Positions 7,661 through 17,921 of a stretch of DNA of 64,000 bases are shown here, piece after piece. The stretch comes from an uncultured Lachnospiraceae bacterium (GTDB lineage: Bacteria; Bacillota; Clostridia; Lachnospirales; Lachnospiraceae). Within the stretch, counting starts at the first letter, position 1, and every line of letters begins with the position of its first letter. The translations under genes and the position numbers were made by a program. Under the pieces are notes generated by a model. The model saw nothing but the letters and a program-made list of their open reading frames with translations, had not been told where the DNA came from and made no database searches. The stretch is from assembly GCA_910586955.1 (NCBI GenBank), contig CAJUMM010000005.1:12470-76469 (forward strand), written 5' to 3'.

Positions 7661-8932
7661 TCACAGGCAGCTCAGCACCACCTTGCAGGAAATCTCCTTG
7701 TATCCCTCTTTCCCCTGGCGCATAACGTTAACCTGGATCTCCTGTTCCTTAGAAAATTTCAAAAGCATCTCCTGAATCTGGGAGACGGATTCAATTTCCT
7801 GCCCGCTGATCACGGTAATCACATCCCCCTGCTGAAGTCCTGCATTCATAGCCGGAGAGTCCATCTCAACCCCGGTAATATAGACTCCCTGGGGAAGATC
7901 TCCGGCCTGGGCAATTTCCTCCGTCACATTCTCTCCCAGGATCCCGATATAGACCAAGTCCTGGCTGTTGGAGAGATGCTCAATTACTTCCTTCATATCC
8001 GAAATGGAATAAGCCGTCAAAGCATTCCGGTTATTGGTGTTTAAATACTGATGCTCTATCAGCCCTATGACCTGTCCGTCCAGATTCAGCAGCACTCCGC
8101 TTCCCTCCGCCGTCCGGCCGATATCCGTAATCAGCAGATCGTACTCCCCGTCTATCACGCTCATGGGATATCCGCCTGAGGTGAGATTTCCGTATATCAC
8201 AGAACCTGCCGTCCCCGCCGGGCTTCCCACCGCTATCACAGGTTCGCCGGCCCGCAGGCTCTTGGAGCTGCCCAGCTCCGCCATCCGGATGCTGTCCATG
8301 GTACTCTCCTGCACATCCGCCAGATTTACACTGAGTACGGCCAGATCCGTCACTGCGTCATGATTTTTCAGCACTGCGCCAAGGCTGGTCTTATCCGCAA
8401 AGGTCACCTGAAGCTGATCCGCAGAACTCACCTCCGAGTAAACCGTGAGAATCAAAAGCTCCACCCCGTTATTCCCCACCAAAAGGCCGGAAAGCTGCTT
8501 CCGGCTCTCGTAGGTCTCATTAAACCAGTCCATATCGCTGCTGGCCGCCGTCACCGTCACCAGGCACTTCTCGCTCTCCAGGGCCACCGCCCGGAGCTTT
8601 CCGTATAATTTCCGGTAGTCCTCGATTTCCAGCTCCTGCTTTTCCGTAATAACAATAGGCTCTGCAGGTTCTTCCGGCTCCGCAGGAGGTTCCTTCACTT
8701 CCTCTTCCTCATTGGGAAAAACAATCTCCTGCTTCTCCTCTTTTCCGAACCTCTCATTCATCCAGGGATGCAGGATTACAAAGACAAAACAGGCTACGGC
8801 CCCGCATATAACTCCAAGGACAATCTGAAACACCACCCTGCGGAACACCCTGTTCTGATAAAAACGCTGACGCTTGATCTTCTCTTTCACAAAGGAAAAT
8901 TCCTGTTCTTCCTGACGTTTCTCTTCTGCCAT
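7661..8932 (-). CDS. Membrane-anchored HtrA/DegP-like PDZ protein with degenerate catalytic triad
   Basis: A 423-residue protein: short charged cytoplasmic N-terminus, one transmembrane helix (about 34-54), an acidic Pro/Glu linker (70-105), a trypsin-like S1C domain (about 115-315) and a C-terminal PDZ domain (325-423; GVYITGVEMDSPAMNAGLQQGDVI). Aligning by eye to HtrA, the usual TNxHV histidine segment reads ILTVYSEV (161-168) with no histidine; Asp196 (TDLAVL) and Ser278 remain, but GNSGGP has become EGSGVL. It is therefore probably not an active protease of the classical kind and may act as a chaperone or sensor. GGAGG precedes ATG 8932 by 6 bases; a GTG four codons upstream overlaps it. 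Confidence 0.85.
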   Translation of the reverse strand: MAEEKRQEEQEFSFVKEKIKRQRFYQNRVFRRVVFQIVLGVICGAVACFVFVILHPWMNERFGKEEKQEIVFPNEEEEVKEPPAEPEEPAEPIVITEKQELEIEDYRKLYGKLRAVALESEKCLVTVTAASSDMDWFNETYESRKQLSGLLVGNNGVELLILTVYSEVSSADQLQVTFADKTSLGAVLKNHDAVTDLAVLSVNLADVQESTMDSIRMAELGSSKSLRAGEPVIAVGSPAGTAGSVIYGNLTSGGYPMSVIDGEYDLLITDIGRTAEGSGVLLNLDGQVIGLIEHQYLNTNNRNALTAYSISDMKEVIEHLSNSQDLVYIGILGENVTEEIAQAGDLPQGVYITGVEMDSPAMNAGLQQGDVITVISGQEIESVSQIQEMLLKFSKEQEIQVNVMRQGKEGYKEISCKVVLSCL

Positions 8933-8986
8933 AAGATCCTCCACAACTGCTGAATCTGCTGACCGCTCCGGTAATTTCCATTTTTT

Positions 8987-9015
8987 ATTCTAATACATTT
9001 TCCCTTTCCTGTCCA
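8987..9015 (-). promoter_or_regulatory. Predicted promoter of the htrA-like/yhaM/rlmD operon
   Basis: Minus strand TGGACA (9010-9015), 17-bp spacer, TAGAAT (8987-8992). Confidence 0.65.
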
Positions 9016-9075
9016 GATTTTCCGTTCACGAAAAACCTCTTTCTTTTCCCGGGAAATTGGGGTAAAATAGAAAGC

Positions 9076-11454
9076 ATGAACGAGAAAGCATTAAAAATAC
9101 TGGAATACGACAAAATCATAGAAAAACTGGCGGATTATGCCTCCAGTCCCGGCGGGAAGGCCCGCTGCCTGGCCCTTGAACCTATGGGAGATCTGGACGG
9201 AATCCTGGCCGCCCAGCAGGAGACGGAGGACGCCTTAAACCGTCTGTACCGCCAGGGCGGTGTCTCCTTCTCGGGAATCCGGGATATCCGGGCCTCCTTA
9301 AAGCGCCTGGAGATTGGAAGTTCCCTCAACGCCCCGGAGCTTCTTAAGATCTGTGGCCTTCTGGAGACTGCCGGAAGGGCGAAACAATATGCCCGGCGGC
9401 AGGACGGAAGTTTGGAACAGGAGGACAGCCTTAATCCCCTGTTCTCGGCCCTGGAGCCCTGTACGCCCCTCTCCGGGGAGATTCGCCGCTGCATTCTCTC
9501 GGAGGAAGAAATAAGCGACGACGCCAGCCCCGCCCTGCTTAAGGTGCGCCGGGGCATGAAGACGGCCAACGAGCGGATCCGCTCCACCTTAAACGGCCTG
9601 GTGAACGGGTCGGCCCGGACCTACCTTCAGGACGCCGTTATCACTCAGAGAAACGGGCGCTACTGTATTCCCGTCAAAGCAGAATACAAAAGCCAGGTTC
9701 CCGGCATGATCCACGATCAGTCTTCCACCGGTTCCACCCTCTTTGTAGAGCCCATGGCCGTAGTCAGGCTGAACAACGACCTGAAGGAGCTTTCTCTGAA
9801 AGAGCAGGAGGAAATCGAACATGTCCTCCAGCGGCTCAGCGAAGAAACGGCAGGTTATACGGAAGCCCTTTACCAGGACTACGAGCTTCTCACGGAGCTG
9901 GACTTTATTTTTGCCAAAGGAAGCCTTGCCAGGGATATGAAGGCCACTCGCCCTGTTTTCAACACAAAGGGCCGGATCCATATCAAAGACGGACGCCATC
10001 CTCTGCTCAACCCGGAAAAGGTGGTGCCTGTCACCATCCGCCTTGGGCGGGAATATGATCTTCTGATCGTTACCGGGCCCAACACAGGAGGCAAAACCGT
10101 ATCCTTGAAAACCACCGGGCTTCTAACCCTTATGGGCCAGGCCGGCCTGCACATTCCGGCCTTTGAGCCCTCGGAACTGGCCCTTTTTGACGAAGTGTAT
10201 GCAGATATTGGGGATGAACAGAGCATTGAGCAGTCTCTAAGCACTTTCTCCTCTCATATGACCAATATCATCCGCATTTTAAAAGAGGCTTCCCTCAACT
10301 CCCTGGTCCTCTTTGACGAGCTGTGCGCCGGGACGGATCCTACGGAGGGAGCCGCCCTTGCCATTTCCATTCTCTCCCATCTCCATAAGATGGGCATCCG
10401 GACCATGGCAACCACCCACTACAGCGAACTGAAGGTCTTTGCCCTTACCTCCGACCGGGTGGAAAACGCCTGCTGCGAATTTGACGTGGAGACTTTAAGC
10501 CCCACATACCGCCTTCTTATCGGCATACCGGGCAAAAGCAATGCCTTCGCCATCTCCTCCAAGCTGGGGCTTCCGGACTTTCTCATTGAGGAAGCCAGGC
10601 AGCATCTTAGCGAACAGAGCGAGAGCTTCGAAGAACTGCTGGCGGATCTGGAGACCAGCCGCCGCACCGCCCAGACAGAGCAGGAGGAAATCAAACGCCA
10701 CAAGGACGAAATCAGGAAATTAAGAGATGCCCTGGAGCGCAAACAGGAAAAACTGGAAACCCAGAAAGAGCGCATTCTGCGGGAAGCCAATGAGCAGGCC
10801 CGGAAGATCCTCAAAGAGGCTAAGGATTATGCGGATCAGACCATGAAAGAATTCCACAAATTCGGCAAATCCGGCATTTCCGCAAGTGAGATGGAAGCCC
10901 AGCGCTCCCGCCTCCGGGAAAAGATTAAAAAGACAGAGGAACACCTGTCTTTAGACAAAAACCAGAAACCCAAAAAAGCTTTGAAACCCTCAGCCCTTCA
11001 CATTGGCGATTCTATCCGGGTCCTAAGCCTGAACCTGGAGGGAACGGTAAGCACCCTTCCTGATGCCAGAGGCAACCTGTTTGTCCAGATGGGAATCCTC
11101 CGCTCCCAGGTGAACATCTCGGATCTGGAGCTTATAGAAGAGACGGCTTCCGCCTCCGGCTCCCTGCACAAAAGCGGCGCAGGCAGGATCAAGATGAGCA
11201 AATCCGCCAGCGTCAGCACGGAGATCAATCTCATCGGCATGACTGTGGATGAAGCCCTGGCCCATTTGGACAAATACCTGGATGATGCCTATCTGGCCCA
11301 TCTTCCTTCCGTGCGCATCGTCCACGGCAAGGGCACCGGCGCTCTCAGGAAAGCCGTCCAGAACCACTTAAGACGCTGCAAGTATGTAAAATCCTACCGC
11401 CTGGGCGAATTTGGGGAGGGGGACTCCGGCGTCACCATAGCGGAATTCAAATAG
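9076..11454 (+). CDS. mutS2: Endonuclease MutS2
   Basis: A 792-residue MutS2. It starts with the canonical MNEKALKILEYDKIIEKL, has a core/clamp region, the ATPase with Walker A GPNTGGKT (about 333-340) and Walker B LVLFDELCAGTDP, a long charged coiled coil (about 515-640) and a C-terminal Smr domain with VRIVHGKGTGALR (about 715-792). MutS2 restrains recombination and also splits collided ribosomes in Bacillus (RqcU). No convincing Shine-Dalgarno is present: the 12 bases before ATG are AAAATAGAAAGC, and a TAAAAT box ends only 7 bases upstream. Confidence 0.96.
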   Translation: MNEKALKILEYDKIIEKLADYASSPGGKARCLALEPMGDLDGILAAQQETEDALNRLYRQGGVSFSGIRDIRASLKRLEIGSSLNAPELLKICGLLETAGRAKQYARRQDGSLEQEDSLNPLFSALEPCTPLSGEIRRCILSEEEISDDASPALLKVRRGMKTANERIRSTLNGLVNGSARTYLQDAVITQRNGRYCIPVKAEYKSQVPGMIHDQSSTGSTLFVEPMAVVRLNNDLKELSLKEQEEIEHVLQRLSEETAGYTEALYQDYELLTELDFIFAKGSLARDMKATRPVFNTKGRIHIKDGRHPLLNPEKVVPVTIRLGREYDLLIVTGPNTGGKTVSLKTTGLLTLMGQAGLHIPAFEPSELALFDEVYADIGDEQSIEQSLSTFSSHMTNIIRILKEASLNSLVLFDELCAGTDPTEGAALAISILSHLHKMGIRTMATTHYSELKVFALTSDRVENACCEFDVETLSPTYRLLIGIPGKSNAFAISSKLGLPDFLIEEARQHLSEQSESFEELLADLETSRRTAQTEQEEIKRHKDEIRKLRDALERKQEKLETQKERILREANEQARKILKEAKDYADQTMKEFHKFGKSGISASEMEAQRSRLREKIKKTEEHLSLDKNQKPKKALKPSALHIGDSIRVLSLNLEGTVSTLPDARGNLFVQMGILRSQVNISDLELIEETASASGSLHKSGAGRIKMSKSASVSTEINLIGMTVDEALAHLDKYLDDAYLAHLPSVRIVHGKGTGALRKAVQNHLRRCKYVKSYRLGEFGEGDSGVTIAEFK

Positions 11455-11523
11455 CCGGAACACAAGGCGGCATCCACGGGACTGCTTCACTGCGGCTGCC
11501 GGCAGAAAGGACAGACAAAACAA

Positions 11524-12225
11524 ATGGTAGCAAAACAGAAAATATTAATCGTAGACGACGACGCCAATATTGCGGAACTGATTTCCCTTTACCTGACCAA
11601 GGAATGCTTCGAGACCATGATGGTCCACGACGGGGAGGAAGCCCTGTCTGTCTTTGACACCTTCCAGCCGAATCTTATCCTTCTGGATCTCATGCTCCCA
11701 GGTATTGACGGCTATCAGGTATGCCGGGAAATACGCGCCAAATCCGCTACTCCCATTATTATGCTTTCCGCCAAAGGGGAAGTCTTTGACAAGGTGCTGG
11801 GACTGGAGCTGGGGGCCGACGACTACATTATTAAACCCTTTGATTCCAAAGAACTGGTGGCCCGGGTTAAGGCAGTTCTACGGCGTTACCAGCCGGCCAA
11901 GCCCCCTGCCCCCAAATCCTCCGCCAAGGTTGTAGAATATCCGGATCTGGTGATTAACCAGACCAACTACTCCGTTCTCTATCAGGGGGAGGCCGTGGAT
12001 ATGCCTCCCAAAGAGCTGGAGCTTCTCTACTTCCTGGCCTCCTCTCCCAACCAGGTCTTTACCAGGGAACAGCTCTTAGATCATATCTGGGGCTACGAAT
12101 ACATCGGAGATACCCGCACCGTGGACGTACATATCAAGCGTCTCCGGGAGAAGATCAAGGATCACCCCTCCTGGAGCTTGTCTACCGTATGGGGCATCGG
12201 ATACAAGTTTGAAGTAAAGCAGTAG
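11524..12225 (+). CDS. OmpR/PhoB-family response regulator
   Basis: A 233-residue two-domain regulator. The receiver has the acidic pair in LIVDDD, the phosphoacceptor in LILLDLMLPG, the conserved Ser in MLSAK and Lys in IIKPFD. The C-terminal winged helix (about 140-233) contains YIGDTRTVDVHIKRLREKI. It precedes a histidine kinase by 23 bases and forms a two-component pair with it. The start has AAAGGA about 11 bases upstream. Target genes are unknown; the downstream DUF885 lipoprotein is a candidate by position. Confidence 0.95.
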   Translation: MVAKQKILIVDDDANIAELISLYLTKECFETMMVHDGEEALSVFDTFQPNLILLDLMLPGIDGYQVCREIRAKSATPIIMLSAKGEVFDKVLGLELGADDYIIKPFDSKELVARVKAVLRRYQPAKPPAPKSSAKVVEYPDLVINQTNYSVLYQGEAVDMPPKELELLYFLASSPNQVFTREQLLDHIWGYEYIGDTRTVDVHIKRLREKIKDHPSWSLSTVWGIGYKFEVKQ

Positions 12226-12248
12226 AACCCAGACTGGAGAAGCTTTTT

Positions 12249-13673
12249 ATGAAACATTCCCTCTATTTAAAATTTATTGTGGTATACCTGGTATTCGGTT
12301 TCCTAAGCTTCTTTGTCATTGCCACCTTCAGCTCCCAGCTGATCCTAAACCGCCTGACGGAAAAGAAAGCGGAAGATTTGTACCGGGAAGCCAACTATAT
12401 CTCCACCAGTTTTGTGAGAAGCTACTACTCCAGAAGCTCGGACGCCGACTCGTTAAGCACCATCCACTCCCACTTTCAGGCCCTCGACACCTATCTCAGC
12501 GCTTCCATCTGGCTTCTAAACCCGGACGGCAGCGTCCTGGTGGATTCCGATGTGAGTTTCTCGGAAAATCCTTCTATGGTCATAGACTCCTTTGATCCTA
12601 CGGACATGGGCAGCCGGTACTATACCATCGGGGATTTCTACGGCATGTTTGAGGAGGAGACCCTGTCCGTGGCAGCACCCATCACCTACAATTTCCGCAT
12701 CCGCGGTTACGTGCTGATTCACACTTCCATGGAACTCCTCTATGAGGAACGGGACCGGCTTTTAAACGTCACTTACCTGACCCTATTGTTTATCTTCTTC
12801 CTCTCCCTGCTGATCCTGGCCGTCTTTACCTTCTCGGTGTACCGTCCCCTGATGAAAATCACCGAGGCCGCCCGCCAGTACGCCCTGGGAAATTTTAAAT
12901 TCGAAGTTCCCGTCTACGAGGAGGACGAGATCGGCCAGCTGGCCGCCACACTGAATTTTATGGCCCACGAACTGGAAGATACGGACGAATACCAGAAAAA
13001 ATTTGTAGCCAACATCTCCCACGATTTCCGTTCTCCCCTTACCTCCATCAAGGGATACCTGGAAGCCATCCTGGACGGAACCATTCCTCCTGAGATGCAG
13101 GAGAAATACTTAAATATCGTCCTGATGGAGACAGAGCGGCTGAACAAGCTGACCAGCGGCCTTCTGACCCTGAATTCCTTCGACACAAAGAAGAACCGTC
13201 TGGACATTACGGAATTTGATATCAATACGGTGATCAAAAATACGGTCTCTTCCTTTGAGGGAAGATGCCGGGAGCGCCACATCTCCATTGAGCTCCTTTT
13301 CGACTCCAGGGAACAGTTTGTTCTGGCGGATGTGAGCAAAATCCAGCAGGTTCTCTACAATCTCCTGGACAATGCCATCAAATTCAGCCCCAACGACTCG
13401 GAAATCACCATCGAAACCACCCTCCGGCACGAAAAGGTCTTTATTTCCGTGAAAGACGAGGGGGCCGGTATTCCCAGGGACAGCATCACAAAAATCTGGG
13501 AGCGTTTTTACAAAACCGATCTCTCCCGGGGCAAGGACAAACGGGGCACCGGCCTGGGCCTGTCCATTGTCAAGGAGATTATTACCTCCCACGGGGAGCA
13601 TATCAACGCCATCTCTACGGAAGGGGTCGGCACAGAGTTTATCTTTACTCTGCCCCGTGTGCCGGAGTCCTAG
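12249..13673 (+). CDS. HAMP-containing sensor histidine kinase
   Basis: A 474-residue kinase: TM1 (about 8-30), an extracellular sensing region (31-170), TM2 (about 172-196), HAMP linker (PLMKITEAARQYALGNF), HisKA with phospho-accepting His in ANISHDFRSPLTSI, and HATPase_c with N-box NLLDNAIKFS, G1 DEGAGIP and G2 RGTGLGLSIV. It should phosphorylate the response regulator encoded just upstream. GGAGAAG precedes the ATG. The signal sensed cannot be deduced. Confidence 0.94.
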   Translation: MKHSLYLKFIVVYLVFGFLSFFVIATFSSQLILNRLTEKKAEDLYREANYISTSFVRSYYSRSSDADSLSTIHSHFQALDTYLSASIWLLNPDGSVLVDSDVSFSENPSMVIDSFDPTDMGSRYYTIGDFYGMFEEETLSVAAPITYNFRIRGYVLIHTSMELLYEERDRLLNVTYLTLLFIFFLSLLILAVFTFSVYRPLMKITEAARQYALGNFKFEVPVYEEDEIGQLAATLNFMAHELEDTDEYQKKFVANISHDFRSPLTSIKGYLEAILDGTIPPEMQEKYLNIVLMETERLNKLTSGLLTLNSFDTKKNRLDITEFDINTVIKNTVSSFEGRCRERHISIELLFDSREQFVLADVSKIQQVLYNLLDNAIKFSPNDSEITIETTLRHEKVFISVKDEGAGIPRDSITKIWERFYKTDLSRGKDKRGTGLGLSIVKEIITSHGEHINAISTEGVGTEFIFTLPRVPES

Positions 13674-13731
13674 CAGCGGATGCCGGGGCCGCACACGTCT
13701 AACACTATTTTTCTGAAAAGGGGGTTTTCTC

Positions 13732-15516
13732 ATGAACTTTAAAGCAAAGATTCCAGGCGGCTTCCGGCGGTTTGCGGCACTGCTTGCCGTTGTGGCCCTG
13801 ACCGTTTCCCTGGCTGGCTGCAGCCTGGTTCCCGGATCCGGCAAGGCATCCAAGGCCGCCAAAGAACAGGAACGGTTTGATGCCTTCACGGAGGAAATTT
13901 TCCGCTCTGAAATCTCCATGAACATTATCAATCTGCACTTTACTTTGGCGCATCCGGAAAATTACGGCATCGACGACTATGAAGTTTCCCTTGGAGACTT
14001 TTCCGCCCAGGAGGACCAGGAATCCTACGATCTGCTCCGGGATTATATCAAAAACCTGAAAGGATTTGACTATGAGCTTCTGACCGAAGACCAGAAGCTC
14101 TCCTATGATATCTTTCTCACCTACGCCCAGGACGCTCTGGAGCAGGAAGGCTTCCGCCTTTACGAGAGCTACCTGACTCCCACCACCGGAATGCAGTCCT
14201 ACATTCCCACTCTGCTGGCAGAGTACAAATTTTACCGGGAGAAAGATGTAAAGGATTATCTGAAAATACTGGAGCTTCTTCCTTCCTATTTTGAAGATCT
14301 GGCCGCATTTGCCAGGGAGCAGTCCGAAGCCGGATTTTTTATGCCGGACTTTTCCGTAGACAAAGTCGTTGACCAGTGCCGGCAGTTTATGGAGGATCCG
14401 GAAAATCACTATCTCATAGACAGCTTTAACCTGCGCCTGGAGGAGACGGATTTCCTGGATGAAAAGCAAAAGGCTGCTTACCGGGAAGACAATGTGCGCT
14501 TCATGAAGGAATGTGTATTTCCCGCTTTTACCTCCCTCATTGAAACACTGGAGGATCTGAAAGGTTCCGCCTCCAATGAACGAGGCCTGGAAGCCTATGA
14601 GAAAGGAAGGGAATACTACTCCATGCTGGTGCGGGAATCCACAGGTTCCTCAAAGTCTGTGGAGGAAATCGAGGACCTTCTTATAAATCAGTTTGACAGC
14701 GATATGCGGCGTCTGATGGAGCTTTCCATGGAAGACGACACAGCCTTTGACCGCATGGAGGAATGCCCGGTGGATTTAAGTGATCCCTACCAGGTTTTAA
14801 ACCAGCTGAAAACCGATATAGTGGCAGATTTCCCGGATAACGGGAATCTTCCCTTTGAGATTAACTATGTTCCGGAATCTATGGAGGAGTATACCAACCC
14901 GGCCTACTATATCCTTCCCCCCATTGATGATTTGGAAAATAATATTATCTATATCAACCGGACTCATCTTACGGAAAGCATCGAAGACTTTGCCACCCTG
15001 GCCCACGAAGGTTTTCCCGGACACCTGTTCCAGACCACATATTTCTACGGGAAGAAACCGGCGGATATCCGAAAGCTTTTCTCATTCTCCGGCTATTCGG
15101 AAGGATGGGGAACCTATGCGGAGGTCTATGCCTACCGCCTGTCCGGAACCGACGACACAGTCACAGAGATGAACGAACTGAATAAATCCTACACCTTCAT
15201 TCTCTACTGCCTGGCCGATATCGGCATCAATTACGAAGGCTGGACCCTTGAGGACACTGTCTCCTTCTTCCAGACCTTAGGTATTCCGGAAGACGCCGCA
15301 ACAGAAGTCTTTGAAATGATGGTGGAAGAACCCGCCCTTTATCTCTCCTACTATCTGGGATATCTGGAATTTACAGAGCTTAGGGAAAAGGCCCGGGAAA
15401 CCCTGGGAGACGCTTTTAACCTGAAAGAATTCCACACCTTCCTTTTGGACATCGGACCTGCCCAGTTTGAAATTATCGGTGAGCGAATGGAGGATTGGAT
15501 GGAAAAACAGCAATAA
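13732..15516 (+). CDS. DUF885 family lipoprotein, predicted metallopeptidase-like
   Basis: A 594-residue protein with a lipoprotein signal: basic start, hydrophobic FAALLAVVALTVSLAGCS and lipobox LAGC with the acylated Cys near residue 27. The rest matches DUF885, with family motifs YYILPPIDDLENNIIYINR, TLAHEGFPGHLFQ (HEG..GH, a presumed zinc site) and EGWGTYAE. DUF885 proteins resemble M32-type peptidases but few have been tested. It would sit on the outer face of the membrane. It lies 58 bases after the histidine kinase gene on the same strand and ends at a terminator, so it may belong to the same transcript. Confidence 0.87.
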   Translation: MNFKAKIPGGFRRFAALLAVVALTVSLAGCSLVPGSGKASKAAKEQERFDAFTEEIFRSEISMNIINLHFTLAHPENYGIDDYEVSLGDFSAQEDQESYDLLRDYIKNLKGFDYELLTEDQKLSYDIFLTYAQDALEQEGFRLYESYLTPTTGMQSYIPTLLAEYKFYREKDVKDYLKILELLPSYFEDLAAFAREQSEAGFFMPDFSVDKVVDQCRQFMEDPENHYLIDSFNLRLEETDFLDEKQKAAYREDNVRFMKECVFPAFTSLIETLEDLKGSASNERGLEAYEKGREYYSMLVRESTGSSKSVEEIEDLLINQFDSDMRRLMELSMEDDTAFDRMEECPVDLSDPYQVLNQLKTDIVADFPDNGNLPFEINYVPESMEEYTNPAYYILPPIDDLENNIIYINRTHLTESIEDFATLAHEGFPGHLFQTTYFYGKKPADIRKLFSFSGYSEGWGTYAEVYAYRLSGTDDTVTEMNELNKSYTFILYCLADIGINYEGWTLEDTVSFFQTLGIPEDAATEVFEMMVEEPALYLSYYLGYLEFTELREKARETLGDAFNLKEFHTFLLDIGPAQFEIIGERMEDWMEKQQ

Positions 15517-15525
15517 GACCTAATA

Positions 15526-15570
15526 AGGGCCGGCTACAAACTCAAACCGCAGCCGGCCTTTTATGTTATT
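15526..15570 (+). terminator. Terminator between the DUF885 and hydratase genes
   Basis: Stem GGCCGGCT (15528-15535) / AGCCGGCC (15551-15558) with a 15-base loop, followed by TTTTATGTTATT. The two genes converge here; on the minus strand the trailing CCTTATTA is weaker, so it may serve both. Confidence 0.75.
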
Positions 15571-15574
15571 CTCT

Positions 15575-17860
15575 TTATCCTTTGTAATAGTTGATAAGAC
15601 AGCCTTTCAGGATAATTTCCCTCTCATCCTCAGTCAGAGCACCCAGGCCCAGGGAAATCTCCCGGTCCTTCTCTCCGTTCACATAGGCCCGGATCTCCTC
15701 CGTCTTCTCCTCCACCGCCTTCCGGATATCGGGCACCACCAGATAATCCCCCTTGGCGAAAGGAAGCTCTCCCTCCTCAATCAGGAAAGGCAGCATGCCC
15801 CAGTTAATCAGGTTGGACCGGTAGCGCTTGGTTGCATAGGAGTTGGCAATATTTGCCCAGCCTCCCAGAACCTTCTGGCAGGAGGCCGCCTGCTCCCTGG
15901 CAGAGCCATCCCCGGGCTTCACGGCAAAAATCGTACTTCCCACACCTACATTGCCCTCTCCCACTTCCGGCCGCCACTGATGCAGGGCCTGAAATACAGG
16001 TTTCAGCTCCGGCACAGCCTCCAGGGGACAATTTCCGGACTCAATGGCCTTCTGGGCCGCCTGCACCTCCTTAGCCAGTCCTACATAGGCCGGATCCTTC
16101 CGGGACAGGGTAAACTCTGCAAGCCCCAAGGGATTGGAGCGGTAGGAAGAAGTCTCTCCGGAAGGAATCAGCTCGTCGGTGGTAGTTACCGGATCGTGAA
16201 TCTCGGAAACCACTTTAAGGACCAGATGCTCCGGCAGGGGGGACATGGCAGGCCAGTCCTTGATATTGGGGCCAAACTTGATCTCCACCTCTGGATCCGC
16301 CTGGCCTTTGCTGTCAAAAACCCGGTTGGCATAAATCTTGCTGTCAAAAAAGTATTTGGGATTTGTAAACTTCACATCCAGCTCCGTAGCCGCCGTCAAG
16401 TATCCCTTGTTGGCCGCCGTAGCAGCAATGGAACGGGCATCCATAAGAGCCACAGACGCAATCTGGCCGCTCTGAAGCTTGGAACCCTCCCGGTTGGGGA
16501 AGTTCCGGGTGGAATGGCGGATGCTGAAACCGTTATTGGATGGCGTATCCCCGGCTCCGAAGCAGGGACCGCAGAAAGCCGTCTTTAAGACTGCTCCCGT
16601 CTCCATAAGGGCGGCCGCCGCACCGTTCTTCACCAGTTCCATATAGACCGGCATGCTGGCCGGGTAAACGCTTAGGGTAAAGGCATCCGGTCCGATGCTT
16701 GCCCCTTTCAGGATATCCGCCGCTGCACAGATATTTTCAAACCCGCCTCCGGCGCAGCCTGCAATGATTCCCTGATCCACATAGAGCCGGCCATCCCGCA
16801 GCTTGTCCGTCAAGCGGAAATCCACGGCTCCTCCCAGGCTCACCAGGGCTTTCTTTTCCACATCACGGAGAATATCCCCCGGATTTTCCTTCACTTCTTC
16901 AATGGTATAGGTATTGCTGGGATGGAAAGGCATGGCAATCATGGGACGTACGGCACTGAGATCCACATAGATCATTCCGTCGTAGTAAGCCACCGGCCCC
17001 GGATTCAGCTCCCGGTATGCCTCTTCCCTTCCGTGAATCTCATAAAACTCACGAATGGTATCGTCGGTCTTCCAGATGGAGGACAGACAGGTAGTCTCGG
17101 TAGTCATCACATCGATGCCGATACGGAAGTCTGCGCTTAAATTTTCCACACCGTCCCCGATAAACTCCATTACCTTGTTGTTTACATAACCTCTCTCAAA
17201 GACAGCTCCGATGATGGCCAGAGCCACATCCTGAGGGCCTACTCCCTTCACCGGTTCTCCTGTCAGGTAAACGCCCACAATGCCGGGCATATGAATATCA
17301 TAAGTCTTGTTCAAAAGCTGCTTCACCAGCTCCGGGCCGCCTTCTCCCATGGCCATAGTTCCCAGGGCGCCGTAACGGGTATGGCTGTCGGAACCCAGGA
17401 TCATTTTACCGCCCTCCGCCAGCATCTCCCTGGCATACTGGTGAATAACCGCCTGATGGGGCGGAACGTACACGCCGCCGTATTTCTTGGCACAGGTCAG
17501 TCCGTAGAGATGATCGTCCTCGTTGATGGTGCCGCCCACGGCGCAAAGGCTGTTGTGGCAGTTGGTAAGCACATAGGGTATGGGAAACTTCTCCAGTCCC
17601 GACGCCCGGGCCGTCTGGATGATTCCCACAAAGGTAATATCATGGGATGTAAGTTTGTCAAATTTAATCTCCAGCTCTTCCATACTGTCCGATGTATTGT
17701 GAGCCTCCAGAATGCCGTAGGCAATGGTCTGCTTTCTTGCCTCCTCCCTGGACGGGGCATCCGAAAGCCGGCTTTCCAGCACGCTCCGGGCATCCTTTGT
17801 ATCCGGAATAATCTCATTTCCGTTCAGCACATAAGCGCCGCCTTCAAATAACTGAATCAT
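15575..17860 (-). CDS. Aconitase-family hydratase (YbhJ-like)
   Basis: A 761-residue protein of the aconitase superfamily. Visible are [34 protein letters not shown], the cluster-binding-like [11 protein letters not shown] and [10 protein letters not shown], and a C-terminal swivel domain with [15 protein letters not shown]. Length and motifs resemble E. coli YbhJ rather than AcnA, AcnB or LeuCD. It presumably carries a 4Fe-4S cluster and hydrates/dehydrates a carboxylic acid; the substrate is not known. AGGAGG lies just before the ATG and a near-consensus promoter upstream suggests independent transcription. Confidence 0.85.
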   Translation of the reverse strand: MIQLFEGGAYVLNGNEIIPDTKDARSVLESRLSDAPSREEARKQTIAYGILEAHNTSDSMEELEIKFDKLTSHDITFVGIIQTARASGLEKFPIPYVLTNCHNSLCAVGGTINEDDHLYGLTCAKKYGGVYVPPHQAVIHQYAREMLAEGGKMILGSDSHTRYGALGTMAMGEGGPELVKQLLNKTYDIHMPGIVGVYLTGEPVKGVGPQDVALAIIGAVFERGYVNNKVMEFIGDGVENLSADFRIGIDVMTTETTCLSSIWKTDDTIREFYEIHGREEAYRELNPGPVAYYDGMIYVDLSAVRPMIAMPFHPSNTYTIEEVKENPGDILRDVEKKALVSLGGAVDFRLTDKLRDGRLYVDQGIIAGCAGGGFENICAAADILKGASIGPDAFTLSVYPASMPVYMELVKNGAAAALMETGAVLKTAFCGPCFGAGDTPSNNGFSIRHSTRNFPNREGSKLQSGQIASVALMDARSIAATAANKGYLTAATELDVKFTNPKYFFDSKIYANRVFDSKGQADPEVEIKFGPNIKDWPAMSPLPEHLVLKVVSEIHDPVTTTDELIPSGETSSYRSNPLGLAEFTLSRKDPAYVGLAKEVQAAQKAIESGNCPLEAVPELKPVFQALHQWRPEVGEGNVGVGSTIFAVKPGDGSAREQAASCQKVLGGWANIANSYATKRYRSNLINWGMLPFLIEEGELPFAKGDYLVVPDIRKAVEEKTEEIRAYVNGEKDREISLGLGALTEDEREIILKGCLINYYKG

Positions 17861-17881
17861 AGTCTTCCTCCTCTCACGTAC

Positions 17882-17910
17882 ATTATAAAGAGCGTCAGGG
17901 AAGTTTGCAA
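17882..17910 (-). promoter_or_regulatory. Predicted promoter of the aconitase-family gene
   Basis: Minus strand TTGCAA (17905-17910), 17-bp spacer, TATAAT (17882-17887). It sits in the 61-bp gap after the upstream kinase gene. Confidence 0.75.
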
Positions 17911-17921
17911 GTCTTTTCCTC

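Noticed and set aside
15563..16588. 341-codon plus-strand frame inside the aconitase-family gene
   Set aside because: Antisense of conserved aconitase motifs; no ribosome site or family.
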